Origin: Syntrophaceae bacterium
GTDB lineage: Bacteria; Desulfobacterota; Syntrophorhabdia; Syntrophorhabdales; WCHB1-27
NCBI GenBank assembly: GCA_003165115.1
Contig: PLSJ01000160.1
Span: 2,195-7,318, forward strand
DNA: 5,124 nt
Reading direction: 5' to 3'
This document shows, in pieces, positions 1-5,124 of the stretch (position 1 is the first letter of the stretch; every line of letters starts with the position of its first letter). The notes beneath the pieces were generated by a model that worked only from the letters and a program-made list of their open reading frames with translations, made no database searches and was not told the origin of the DNA. A program made the position numbers and the translations under genes.

Positions 1-1642
1 CGCGCGTGAGGCCGCCGGGACCGAGGGCGGACAGGCGCCGCTTGTGGGTGATCTCGCTCAGGGGGTTCGTCTGGTCCATGAACTGCGAAAGCTGGCTGCT
101 GGCAAAGAAGTCTTTCACCGCCGTCGCGACCGGCTTCGGGTTCACGAGGTCGTGGGGCATGAGCGTCTCCATCTCGGGGAAGGTGAGCCTTTCCTTGATG
201 GCCCTCTCCATTCGCACCAGGCCCATCCTGAACTGGTTCTCCAGGAGCTCGCCGACCGTCCTCACCCTCCTGTTGCCCAAATGGTCGATATCGTCGCCAG
301 GGCCGCGGGAATCTTTCAGCCGCAGGAGCTGCCTCACCACCTCGATGATGTCCTCCTTCCGCAGCGTCGTCTCGTCGAGGGGGATGCCAAGGTTGAGGCG
401 GTGGTTCATCTTGAGCCTTCCCACCTTGGAGAGGTCATAGCGCTCAGGGCTGAAAAACATGTTGTGGACGAGGGCTTCGGCAAACTCGTACGTCGGCGGG
501 TCGCCCGGCCGGAGCTTCCTGTATATCTCGAGAAGGGCTTCCTCTTTGCTGCCCGCCTTGTCGATGAGGAGCGTGTCCCTGAGTGAAGAGCTTACGTTGA
601 GGTTGTCGATAAAGAGCACCTCGAAGCTCTTTATGCCCCTGCTTACGAGCTTCCCGAGATCGTCTTCGGTGATCTCCTTGTTGATCGGGACGATGACTTC
701 CTTCGTCTCCTGATCGATGATATCGGCGGCGGCGATCTTCCCGATGACGTCCTGTTCCTCCACCGGGATTTTCACGATATTCGCCTGTTCCATCTTCTTG
801 ATGACGGCCTTGCTGATCTTCTTGTGCTTCTTCACCAGCACCTCGTCCGTCTCGGTGTTGATGATGTCGGCGGGGGCCTTCTGGCCGAGGAGAAGTTCGA
901 AGGGGGTTTCCTTGAAAACCCTTCCGTCCTTTATGATAACCGTCTCCCTCTCGTAAAAGTAGTCGAGTATCCCTTTCTCCGAATAACCAAGCGCCCGGAG
1001 AAGAAGAGTGACGGGGATTTTCTTGCGCTTGTCTATACGCACGTAGAGGAGTTCTTTGTGATCGAACTCGAAGTCGAGCCAGGAACCCCGGTAAGGGATG
1101 ATCCTTGCCGTATAGGCGAAATTGCCGCTGAAAGGCGCCTTTGACTGGTCGCAGTCGAAGTAGACGCCCGGCGACCGGTGCAGCTGGCTGACGATGACCC
1201 TTTCGGTCCCGTTCACGATGAACGTCCCTCTCTCCGTCATGAGGGGGATCTCACCGAAGTAGACGTCCTGTTCCTTGACAGCCTTTATATCTTTCACTTT
1301 CGTATTGGGATCGATGTTGAACACGACGAGCCGTATGGTGACCTTCATGGGGGAGGCGAAAGTGAGTCCCCGGACTATGCACTCCTCTTCGGAGTATTTC
1401 GGCTCGCTGATCTCGTACTTCACAAACTCCAGGGAAGTCGTATCGTGGGAGTCCTTTATCGGAAACACACTGGTAAAAACCGCCTGCAACCCCAAGGCAG
1501 CCCGCTCTTCGGGGGGGGCATCCTTCTGAAGGAATGCCTCGTAAGAGTTGAGCTGAATTTCGATAAGATTGGAAATTTCGAGAACCTCTTTAAGCTTCCC
1601 GTAACTCTTCCTCACAATCTTATTATGGAAGGTTTGCCTCAT
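1..1642 (-). CDS. rpoB: RNA polymerase beta subunit, N-terminal 547 codons (partial at window edge)
   Basis: This is the beta subunit of DNA-dependent RNA polymerase, which forms one side of the catalytic cleft. Reading from ATG at 1642 the frame stays open to the window edge; full-length proteins are roughly 1,150-1,400 residues, so about 40% is present. Visible landmarks are [18 protein letters not shown] (about 143-160), [14 protein letters not shown] (181-194), [20 protein letters not shown] (about 450-469) and the start of the rifampicin region [14 protein letters not shown] (515-528) through [15 protein letters not shown] (533-547). Residues matching E. coli Q513, D516, H526 and S531 are Q520, D523, H533 and S538, all wild type, so the usual resistance changes are absent in this part. 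The position of E. coli N518 is Thr, seen in many relatives. The start is supported by GAGGTG 8 nt upstream. rplL lies 74 nt upstream, the normal order, and rpoC would be expected beyond the window. Confidence 0.98.
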   Translation of the reverse strand, partial: MRQTFHNKIVRKSYGKLKEVLEISNLIEIQLNSYEAFLQKDAPPEERAALGLQAVFTSVFPIKDSHDTTSLEFVKYEISEPKYSEEECIVRGLTFASPMKVTIRLVVFNIDPNTKVKDIKAVKEQDVYFGEIPLMTERGTFIVNGTERVIVSQLHRSPGVYFDCDQSKAPFSGNFAYTARIIPYRGSWLDFEFDHKELLYVRIDKRKKIPVTLLLRALGYSEKGILDYFYERETVIIKDGRVFKETPFELLLGQKAPADIINTETDEVLVKKHKKISKAVIKKMEQANIVKIPVEEQDVIGKIAAADIIDQETKEVIVPINKEITEDDLGKLVSRGIKSFEVLFIDNLNVSSSLRDTLLIDKAGSKEEALLEIYRKLRPGDPPTYEFAEALVHNMFFSPERYDLSKVGRLKMNHRLNLGIPLDETTLRKEDIIEVVRQLLRLKDSRGPGDDIDHLGNRRVRTVGELLENQFRMGLVRMERAIKERLTFPEMETLMPHDLVNPKPVATAVKDFFASSQLSQFMDQTNPLSEITHKRRLSALGPGGLTR

Positions 1643-1671
1643 ATCCTTTTCACCTCTATTTTAAAGGTACA

Positions 1672-1693
1672 GGGGCAAAGCACGCTTTGCCCC
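1672..1693 (-). promoter_or_regulatory. 9-bp hairpin in the rplL-rpoB spacer
   Basis: In the minus-strand transcript GGGGCAAAG (1693-1685) pairs perfectly with CTTTGCCCC (1680-1672) around a CGTG loop. It sits in the 74-nt spacer between rplL and rpoB. In E. coli the equivalent spacer carries a partial attenuator and an RNase III site that lower rpoB expression relative to the ribosomal genes. Here the stem is followed by TGTACCTTTAAAATAG, not by a clean U-run, so I read it as a weak attenuator, a processing site or a 3' stabiliser of the ribosomal mRNA. The structure is seen directly; the role is inferred. Confidence 0.6.
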
Positions 1694-1716
1694 CCAATAA
1701 TCCGATGCCGCGCGTG

Positions 1717-2106
1717 CTACTCGACCTTGACCTGCCCGCTGACCTCTTCAAGCTGCTTCTTGACGGTTTCGGCTTCCTGCTTCGACACGCCTTCCTTGAC
1801 GGCCTTCGGCACGCCTTCGACGAGGTCTTTCGCCTCTTTCAGTCCGAGGCTCGTCACGGCCCTCACGACCTTGATTACCTGGATCTTCTTTTCCGCTTCA
1901 TATCCGGTGAGCACGACGTTGAACTCCGTCTGCTCTTCCACAGGCTCCGCCGGGGCCGCCGCGGCAGCTCCGCCGCCCCCGCCCGCGCTCATCATCATCG
2001 TTGCCTGCACGCCGAATTTCTCCTCGAGCACCTTGATGAATTCCGAAAGCTCGAGAACGGTCATGGTCTCGATAAACGTGATTACATCTTCTCTTGTCAC
2101 AGCCAT
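1717..2106 (-). CDS. rplL: Large ribosomal subunit protein L7/L12 (bL12)
   Basis: This is the stalk protein that binds the C-terminal helix of L10 as dimers and recruits and stimulates the translational GTPases EF-Tu, EF-G and IF2. The 129-residue product has the family layout. An N-terminal dimerisation domain (about 1-35, with [16 protein letters not shown] at 18-33) is followed by a flexible Gly/Ala hinge (about 36-56, with [14 protein letters not shown] at 41-54) and a C-terminal factor-binding domain (about 60-129). The last carries the hallmark KIQVIKVVR (74-82) and [11 protein letters not shown] (87-97). It is slightly longer than E. coli L12 (about 120 residues), the excess lying in the hinge with a Met triplet at 37-39. 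The ATG at 2106 is preceded by AAAGGAGG with 9 nt spacing. That Shine-Dalgarno overlaps the rplJ stop, suggesting coupled translation and the high yield needed for several copies per ribosome. Confidence 0.98.
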   Translation of the reverse strand: MAVTREDVITFIETMTVLELSEFIKVLEEKFGVQATMMMSAGGGGGAAAAAPAEPVEEQTEFNVVLTGYEAEKKIQVIKVVRAVTSLGLKEAKDLVEGVPKAVKEGVSKQEAETVKKQLEEVSGQVKVE

Positions 2107-2115
2107 TTACTCTAT

Positions 2116-2123
2116 CCTCCTTT
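2116..2123 (-). promoter_or_regulatory. rplL Shine-Dalgarno overlapping the rplJ stop codon
   Basis: The strong site AAAGGAGG lies 9 nt upstream of the rplL ATG, and its first bases are part of the rplJ stop (TAAAGGAGG). Ribosomes ending rplJ translation stop on the rplL entry site, which favours coupling of L10 and L12 synthesis. Confidence 0.85.
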
Positions 2124-2643
2124 AAACCGTCTCTTTTTTTGTTTTGATCGCGTTCAGTGTCAGGATAAGCTGCATGATGTTGCCGGAAAGGGCGCCGACG
2201 AGTCTCTGCGGCAGACCGAGCAACAGGCCCAGAAGCTTTCCGACCAGGACATCCTTCGACGGGAGCGTCGCAAGCGTCAGTATCTCCTGCGGGCCTATCC
2301 GCTGCGTCCCGAGAAGGCCCGCCTTCAACTTCAGCTTCGGCATGTCCTTCGCGACCGCCGCGAAGACCTTTGCAACACTTACCGGGTCCTTGTAGCTGCA
2401 GATTATCGCGTTTGGACCCGAGAACTCGTCCTTCAGCGCCTCCGCCTGTGTCCCTGTGGCGGCTATCTTCAGGAGCGTATTCTTGGCAACCTTGAATTCT
2501 CCGCCCGCCTTGTCGATCTCGCGCCTAAGCCTTGAAATCTGGGCCACGTTCATGCCGCTGTATTCGGCAAGGAACAGCGCACCGGCACGCTTGAGCTTTT
2601 CGTCAAGCTCCTCCACTACTTTTTCTTTTGCTTTTCTTTCCAA
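2122..2643 (-). CDS. rplJ: Large ribosomal subunit protein L10 (uL10), TTG start
   Basis: L10 is the base of the L7/L12 stalk. Its N-terminal domain binds 23S rRNA beside L11 and its C-terminal helix carries L12 dimers; free L10-L12 also represses its own mRNA. The 173-residue product matches the family. AGALFLAEYSGMNVAQISRLR (20-40) and KVAKNTLLKIA (51-61) lie in the rRNA-binding domain. LPSKDVLVGKLLGLLLGLPQ (127-146) leads into the L12-binding helix (about 148-170). The start is a TTG at 2643, because an in-frame TGA lies at 2650-2652 and the conserved N-terminus (ERKAKEKVVEELDEKLKRA) begins at once. Shine-Dalgarno AAAGGAGGG is upstream, with 11 nt from GGAGG to TTG, a little long. An out-of-frame ATG at 2651-2653 directly abuts that site. 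The gene follows an L10 leader and precedes rplL by 15 nt. Confidence 0.96.
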   Translation of the reverse strand: MERKAKEKVVEELDEKLKRAGALFLAEYSGMNVAQISRLRREIDKAGGEFKVAKNTLLKIAATGTQAEALKDEFSGPNAIICSYKDPVSVAKVFAAVAKDMPKLKLKAGLLGTQRIGPQEILTLATLPSKDVLVGKLLGLLLGLPQRLVGALSGNIMQLILTLNAIKTKKETV

Positions 2644-2653
2644 TGGTTTTCAT

Positions 2654-2662
2654 CCCTCCTTT
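2654..2662 (-). promoter_or_regulatory. rplJ Shine-Dalgarno deciding a TTG start
   Basis: AAAGGAGGG is followed at once by an ATG (2651-2653) that is out of frame with L10 and too close to be used efficiently. The TTG at 2643 is in the L10 frame, 11 nt after GGAGG, and is the only start in this frame after the in-frame TGA at 2650-2652 that preserves the family N-terminus. Confidence 0.75.
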
Positions 2663-2678
2663 CTCATGAAATATATAT

Positions 2679-2774
2679 GGAAAGCCAGAAGAGACGAAAC
2701 TGCAACATGATTGTCTCGGCAGGCGGACACGCGTTTAACCCGACCTCGGGCACCTGCTGTCTCTGACTCTTTCC
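2679..2774 (-). promoter_or_regulatory. Ribosomal protein L10 leader RNA (autoregulatory)
   Basis: The rplA-rplJ spacer folds as expected of the bacterial L10 leader. GCAGGTG (2757-2751) pairs with CGCCTGC (2725-2719) in a 7-bp helix. Inside it CCCGA (2750-2746) pairs with TCGGG (2743-2739), leaving an unpaired segment around TTAAACGCGTGT. The flanks ACAGCAGG and CCTGCCGAG match the family's typical kink-turn region. A basal helix closes the element: GGAAAG (2774-2769) with CTTTCC (2684-2679), TCAG with CTGG, and AGAC (2762-2759) with GTCT (2695-2692). In the family, L10-L12 binding here represses rplJ-rplL translation by mimicking the 23S rRNA site. The element starts directly after the rplA stop and ends 17 nt before the rplJ Shine-Dalgarno. 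No U-run follows, so control is probably translational. Confidence 0.82.
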
Positions 2775-3479
2775 CTATTTCGCTAAGCTTCTCACATTGA
2801 TAGGATCTATTTTGACGCCCGGGCTCATCGTCCTCGAAATGGCGATGCCTTTGACGTAGGTGCCTTTGCTGGAGGCAGGCTTCAGCCTGATCACCGCGTC
2901 AAAAAGCGAGCTGATGTTCTCCGTCAGTTTTTCCTTGCCGAAGCTGCCCTTCCCCACGGGGACATGGAGGTTTCCCGCCTTGTCCACGCGGAATTCGACG
3001 CGGCCCGCTTTCACCTCGTTCACGGCCTTCGCCACGTCGAACGTGACCGTGCCGACCTTGGGATTGGGCATGAGCCCCCTGGGTCCCAGTATCTTGCCGA
3101 GCTTGCTGACGGCCCCCATCATGTCCGGCGTCGCGATGGCCTTGTCGAAATCGAGCCAGCCTTTCTGAATCTTGTCGATCAGGTCGTCGGACCCGACGTA
3201 GTCCGCGCCGGCGTCTTCGGCTTCTTTTTCCTTCTGCCCCTTCGCGAAGACGAGGACCCTCACCTTCTTCCCCAGTCCGTTGGGGAGCACCACGGAGCCC
3301 CGGACCATCTGGTCGGCGTGCCTCGGGTCGACGCCGAGCCGCATCGCCACCTCGACGGTCTCATCGAATTTTCTTTCAGGCATTTCAGAGAGCACTTCGA
3401 GAGCTTCTTCGAGAGTATACCTCTTTTCCCTGTCGACCTTCTTCAAAGCTTCCTTGAATTTCTTCGTCTGTTCTGCCAT
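2775..3479 (-). CDS. rplA: Large ribosomal subunit protein L1 (uL1)
   Basis: L1 forms the mobile stalk at the E site of the 50S subunit, assists release of deacylated tRNA, and in many bacteria represses its own operon by binding mRNA. The product is 234 residues, the same length as E. coli L1. It has the signature [14 protein letters not shown] at 132-145, preceded by KLGKIL, and the conserved N-terminal block [11 protein letters not shown] (20-30) and C-terminal block [18 protein letters not shown] (205-222). I chose ATG at 3479. A GTG three codons upstream (3488) overlaps the Shine-Dalgarno GAGGGGTGA, and the ATG gives the family N-terminus [22 protein letters not shown] 103-nt spacer with a hairpin separates it from rplK, and it runs directly into the L10 leader. 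Confidence 0.98.
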   Translation of the reverse strand: MAEQTKKFKEALKKVDREKRYTLEEALEVLSEMPERKFDETVEVAMRLGVDPRHADQMVRGSVVLPNGLGKKVRVLVFAKGQKEKEAEDAGADYVGSDDLIDKIQKGWLDFDKAIATPDMMGAVSKLGKILGPRGLMPNPKVGTVTFDVAKAVNEVKAGRVEFRVDKAGNLHVPVGKGSFGKEKLTENISSLFDAVIRLKPASSKGTYVKGIAISRTMSPGVKIDPINVRSLAK

Positions 3480-3512
3480 TTCTCTCACCCCTCAAAAAAA
3501 TAATAGCTCTCG

Positions 3513-3537
3513 GAGCAGTAATCTTCCCTTACTGCCC
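3513..3537 (-). promoter_or_regulatory. 9-bp hairpin in the rplK-rplA spacer
   Basis: In the transcript GGGCAGTAA (3537-3529) pairs with TTACTGCTC (3521-3513), with one G-U pair, around the 7-nt loop GGGAAGA. It lies in the 103-nt gap between rplK and rplA. A run of seven T (3500-3494) begins 12 nt after the stem, too far for a standard intrinsic terminator. Candidates are an L1-responsive operator, a processing site or a pause site. I could not match the known L1-binding internal-loop motif with confidence, so only the fold is secure. Confidence 0.5.
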
Positions 3538-3582
3538 GGCCAAGGTTATGCCTCGCATCGATGGGTTTGGTCGTTTTCCGCC

Positions 3583-4014
3583 CTATTCGCTCTCCACTAC
3601 CTCCAACCCCATGCTTCTCGCGGACCCCTCCACGATCTTTATCGCCCCTGTCATATCTTTTGCATTGAGATCGGGCATTTTCAACTGCGCGATCTCCCTG
3701 ACCTGCGCGTTGGTGACCTTTCCTACGATTTCTTTCTTCGGGTTGCTCGCGCCTTTCGCAAGCTTCACGGCCTTTTTGAGGAGAAAGGAGACAGGGGGGG
3801 TCTTCGTGATAAAGGTGAAGGTCCTGTCGGAAAATATCGTGATAAGCACGGGAATGATGGTCCCTTCCTGCGTCTTCGTCCTCTCGTTAAAAGCCTTGCA
3901 GAATTCCATTATGTTAACCCCGTGCTGACCCAGTGCCGGTCCGACCGGCGGTGACGGGGTTGCCTGCCCTGCCGATAACTGAAGCTTGACCATAGCGGCA
4001 ACTTTCTTCGCCAT
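3583..4014 (-). CDS. rplK: Large ribosomal subunit protein L11 (uL11)
   Basis: L11 binds the GTPase-associated region of 23S rRNA at the base of the L10-L12 stalk. It is needed for RelA-dependent stringent signalling and for thiopeptide (thiostrepton) action. The 143-residue product (E. coli about 142) begins [18 protein letters not shown]. It carries the proline-rich N-terminal segment [20 protein letters not shown] (19-38), with P22 and P26, the positions known to affect thiostrepton sensitivity, in wild-type form. The C-terminal rRNA-binding domain shows [18 protein letters not shown] and ends with the family signature [14 protein letters not shown] at 4014 is preceded by AAAGGAG with 7 nt spacing. 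That site overlaps the nusG stop (TAAAGGAG), indicating coupled translation with nusG 12 nt upstream. Confidence 0.98.
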   Translation of the reverse strand: MAKKVAAMVKLQLSAGQATPSPPVGPALGQHGVNIMEFCKAFNERTKTQEGTIIPVLITIFSDRTFTFITKTPPVSFLLKKAVKLAKGASNPKKEIVGKVTNAQVREIAQLKMPDLNAKDMTGAIKIVEGSARSMGLEVVESE

Positions 4015-4026
4015 CTCACAACTCCT

Positions 4027-4590
4027 TTACATTTTTTCTATCTGCATAAAATCGAGCTCTACAGGCGTTGTCCTTCCGAAAATGTTGAGAAGCACTTTCA
4101 CCTTCCCCTTTTCGGGCTTGATCTCTTCCACGCTTCCCGTAAAATTGGAGAAAGGCCCCTCGATCACCTTGACGCTGTCACCTTTGTCGAAGCGTATCTT
4201 CGGCTTTATCTTCCCCTTTCCTTCCTGGATGGCGGACACGAGGTCCTTGATCTCGTCATCCGGAAGCGGCGTGGGCTTCATGCCGTAGCCGACGAACCCC
4301 GTCACTTTCGGCGTGTTTCGCACGAGGTACCATGTGTCTTCGTTCATATCCATCTGCACGATGATATAACCGGGGAAGATCGTCCTCTGTGATTTTTTTG
4401 CCTGTCCCTTGACGCGTTCCATGATCACTTCGGAAGGCACGATTATCTCGGCGAAATGGTCTTCCATCCCGCTCGTCTTTATTCTTTCTTCCAGGCCTTC
4501 CTTGACCTTCTGCTCATAACCCGAGTAGGTATGCACCACATACCATTTCTTTTCCGTCGAGCTTTCGGTTTTTTCCACAGAGCTATCCAC
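4027..4590 (-). CDS. nusG: Transcription termination/antitermination factor NusG
   Basis: NusG binds RNA polymerase at the beta' clamp and beta lobe, raises processivity, and uses its KOW domain to contact Rho or ribosomal protein S10, linking transcription to termination or translation. The NGN domain runs from KKWYVVHTYSGYEQKV (14-29) through RTIFPGYIIVQMDMN and NTPKVTGFVGYG to about 120. The KOW domain spans about 134-187 (KGDSVKVIEGPFSNFTGSVE, then FGRTTPVELDFMQIEKM). From GTG at 4590 it has 187 residues (E. coli 181). This start overlaps the end of secE by 8 nt and has GGTG 7 nt upstream. A second GTG at 4578 (183 residues, 4 nt after the secE stop) is almost as good. The in-frame ATG at 4626 would add an unconserved Cys/Trp/Ser-rich tail out of secE sequence without a ribosome site, so I reject it. 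Confidence 0.96.
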   Translation of the reverse strand: MDSSVEKTESSTEKKWYVVHTYSGYEQKVKEGLEERIKTSGMEDHFAEIIVPSEVIMERVKGQAKKSQRTIFPGYIIVQMDMNEDTWYLVRNTPKVTGFVGYGMKPTPLPDDEIKDLVSAIQEGKGKIKPKIRFDKGDSVKVIEGPFSNFTGSVEEIKPEKGKVKVLLNIFGRTTPVELDFMQIEKM

Positions 4591-4786
4591 GGAACAGCAC
4601 CGAGATGATTTTTGCCAGCCCCACATCGACCATGCCGAGGAAGGCGGCGGCGATAACGACGGTGATAAGGACCACGTAGGTGCCTTTCATAGTCTCCTTC
4701 CTGGAAGGAAAGGTCACGCGCTTAGTCTCCACGTAGACCTCCTTAAAATACTCCTTGACCTTATCAACCTGTTCCTTTACATTCAT
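4583..4786 (-). CDS. secE: Preprotein translocase subunit SecE
   Basis: SecE is the small inner-membrane clamp that embraces SecY in the SecYEG channel for protein export and membrane insertion. The 67-residue product is the short, single-span form found in most bacteria, unlike the three-span E. coli protein. An amphipathic helix (about 4-20) leads to the conserved hinge KRVTFPSRKET (22-32), followed by one membrane segment YVVLITVVIAAAFLGMVDV (about 37-55) and a short tail. ATG at 4786 has GGAG 5 nt upstream. It lies 17 nt after tRNA-Trp and its stop overlaps the probable nusG start, the usual secE-nusG pairing. Confidence 0.97.
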   Translation of the reverse strand: MNVKEQVDKVKEYFKEVYVETKRVTFPSRKETMKGTYVVLITVVIAAAFLGMVDVGLAKIISVLFRG

Positions 4787-4803
4787 CGCGTCTCCGTTAC
4801 AAA

Positions 4804-4877
4804 CAGGCCAGGAGGGATTCGAACCCCCAACACCCGGATTTGGAGTCCGGTGCTCTATCCGTTAGAGCTACTGGCCT
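4804..4877 (-). tRNA. tRNA-Trp (anticodon CCA)
   Basis: A full cloverleaf is visible in 74 nt: acceptor AGGCCAG with CTGGCCT, D stem GCTC with GAGC around TAACGGATA, anticodon stem CCGGA with TCCGG around the loop CTCCAAA (anticodon CCA, Trp), a 5-nt variable region, and T stem GGGGG with CCCTC around TTCGAAT. The discriminator is G, as expected for bacterial tRNA-Trp. The 3' CCA is not encoded, since TTT follows, so it must be added by the CCA-adding enzyme. Only 2 nt separate it from the rpmG stop and 17 nt from secE, so it must be cut out of the operon transcript. Confidence 0.97.
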
Positions 4878-4879
4878 AT

Positions 4880-5029
4880 CTATTTGGTTTCCTTGTGCGC
4901 CGTATGTTTCTTGCAAAATTTGCAGTACTTCTGCATCTCCAGCCGATCCGGCGTCTTCTGCTTGTTTTTCGTGGTCGTATAGTTTCTGTTCTTGCAGTCA
5001 GAACAGGCCAGTATTACTAATTGCCTCAT
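4880..5029 (-). CDS. rpmG: Large ribosomal subunit protein L33 (bL33), zinc-binding form
   Basis: L33 is a small protein near the E site of the 50S subunit. The 49-residue product [17 protein letters not shown]... has the family pattern, with zinc ligands C9, C12, C36 and C39 in two CxxC knuckles. This makes it the zinc-containing C+ form, in contrast to C- paralogues that lack the cysteines and are induced under zinc starvation in some bacteria. The middle [20 protein letters not shown] and the end [14 protein letters not shown] are typical. ATG at 5029 has GAGG 7 nt upstream; a preceding ATG five bases upstream is out of frame and stops after two codons. The gene heads the visible cluster, directly upstream of tRNA-Trp; in related genomes tuf often lies just before it. 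Confidence 0.96.
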   Translation of the reverse strand: MRQLVILACSDCKNRNYTTTKNKQKTPDRLEMQKYCKFCKKHTAHKETK

Positions 5030-5055
5030 CTCATACCCTCTTTACTCTATGTATT

Positions 5056-5095
5056 GGGGCCAGCGTCGCCCCCTCCAGCGGCAAAGCCGCCGGAG
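5056..5095 (-). repeat. Two adjacent GC-rich hairpins upstream of rpmG
   Basis: In the minus-strand RNA CTCCGGCGGC (5095-5086) pairs with GCCGCTGGAG (5082-5073), 10 bp with one G-U pair and a TTT loop. The next base starts a second stem, GGGGC (5072-5068) with GCCCC (5060-5056), around a 7-nt loop. There is no U-run after either stem, so they do not form a standard intrinsic terminator. The G-U pair would be an A-C mismatch in the other strand, which weakly favours function in the minus-strand transcript. The rest of 5030-5124 shows only the rpmG ribosome site; no promoter or gene is recognised. The pair may be a processing site, a stabilising structure or an interspersed palindrome. Confidence 0.45.
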
Positions 5096-5124
5096 CCTCC
5101 CCCTCATAAAAAGGAAGAACCGAA

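Noticed and set aside
1178..2125. Plus-strand open frame of 315 codons across the rpoB start and all of rplL
   Set aside because: It is antisense to two highly conserved genes and their spacer, has no recognisable domain, and is explained by the codon composition of the real genes. The same applies to the other long plus-strand frames (44-586, 1687-2535, 2964-3503, 3280-3954).
2670..2705. Possible sigma-70 promoter in the L10 leader (TTGCAG with TATATA)
   Set aside because: The boxes are 22 nt apart, too far, and both lie in or just beside leader RNA structure.
2666..2708. Short minus-strand ORF (14 codons, from ATG at 2708) in the L10 leader, as a possible leader peptide
   Set aside because: It has no convincing ribosome site, overlaps the structured leader strands, and shows no run of regulatory codons. 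Structure explains the sequence better.
3494..3537. Intrinsic terminator after rplK (hairpin plus seven T)
   Set aside because: The T-run begins 12 nt after the stem base, and termination here would cut off rplA and the rest of an essential operon.
5036..5108. Arg-rich 20-codon minus-strand ORF upstream of rpmG
   Set aside because: It lies across the two hairpins, lacks a ribosome site, and its Arg content is a by-product of the G-rich stems.
4840..5109. Plus-strand open frame of 89 codons opposite rpmG and tRNA-Trp
   Set aside because: It starts inside the tRNA gene and is antisense to L33, with no family resemblance.
5100..5124. T-rich stretch at the high-coordinate edge as the tail of an upstream terminator (for example of tuf)
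   Set aside because: Any stem would lie outside the window, so this cannot be supported from the sequence given.

Overview
The window is a compact stretch of the classic bacterial ribosomal-protein / RNA-polymerase gene cluster. All genes lie on the minus strand, so transcription runs from high to low coordinates. The gene order in the direction of transcription is rpmG (L33), tRNA-Trp(CCA), secE, nusG, rplK (L11), rplA (L1), rplJ (L10), rplL (L7/L12) and rpoB, which is cut off at the low-coordinate end after 547 codons. Every gene of this block that lies in the window is intact and in frame, apart from rpoB, which runs off the edge.

The organism is a bacterium of moderate GC content. The protein sequences (RpoB with [15 protein letters not shown]33 with four zinc cysteines, L7/L12 with a Gly/Ala hinge) and the rpmG-tRNA-Trp-secE-nusG order fit a Gram-negative lineage such as the former Deltaproteobacteria or Nitrospirota. 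I cannot place it more exactly from the sequence alone.

Layout: 5030-5124 is non-coding and carries two adjacent GC-rich hairpins just before rpmG. rpmG, tRNA-Trp and secE (4583-5029) are packed with gaps of 2 and 17 nt. nusG overlaps or abuts the secE stop, and rplK follows after 12 nt. A 103-nt spacer with a 9-bp hairpin separates rplK from rplA. The 131-nt rplA-rplJ spacer holds a well-formed L10 leader RNA, the expected autoregulatory target of L10-L12. rplJ and rplL are 15 nt apart. A 74-nt spacer with a perfect 9-bp hairpin separates rplL from rpoB.

Functionally the block couples translation (L33, L11, L1, the L10-L12 stalk, tRNA-Trp), transcription (NusG, the beta subunit) and secretion (SecE). 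No promoter or convincing intrinsic terminator is visible, so the main promoter probably lies beyond the high-coordinate edge. I found no undescribed system here. The points worth a second look are the RNA structures in the four spacers and the non-ATG starts of rplJ and nusG.
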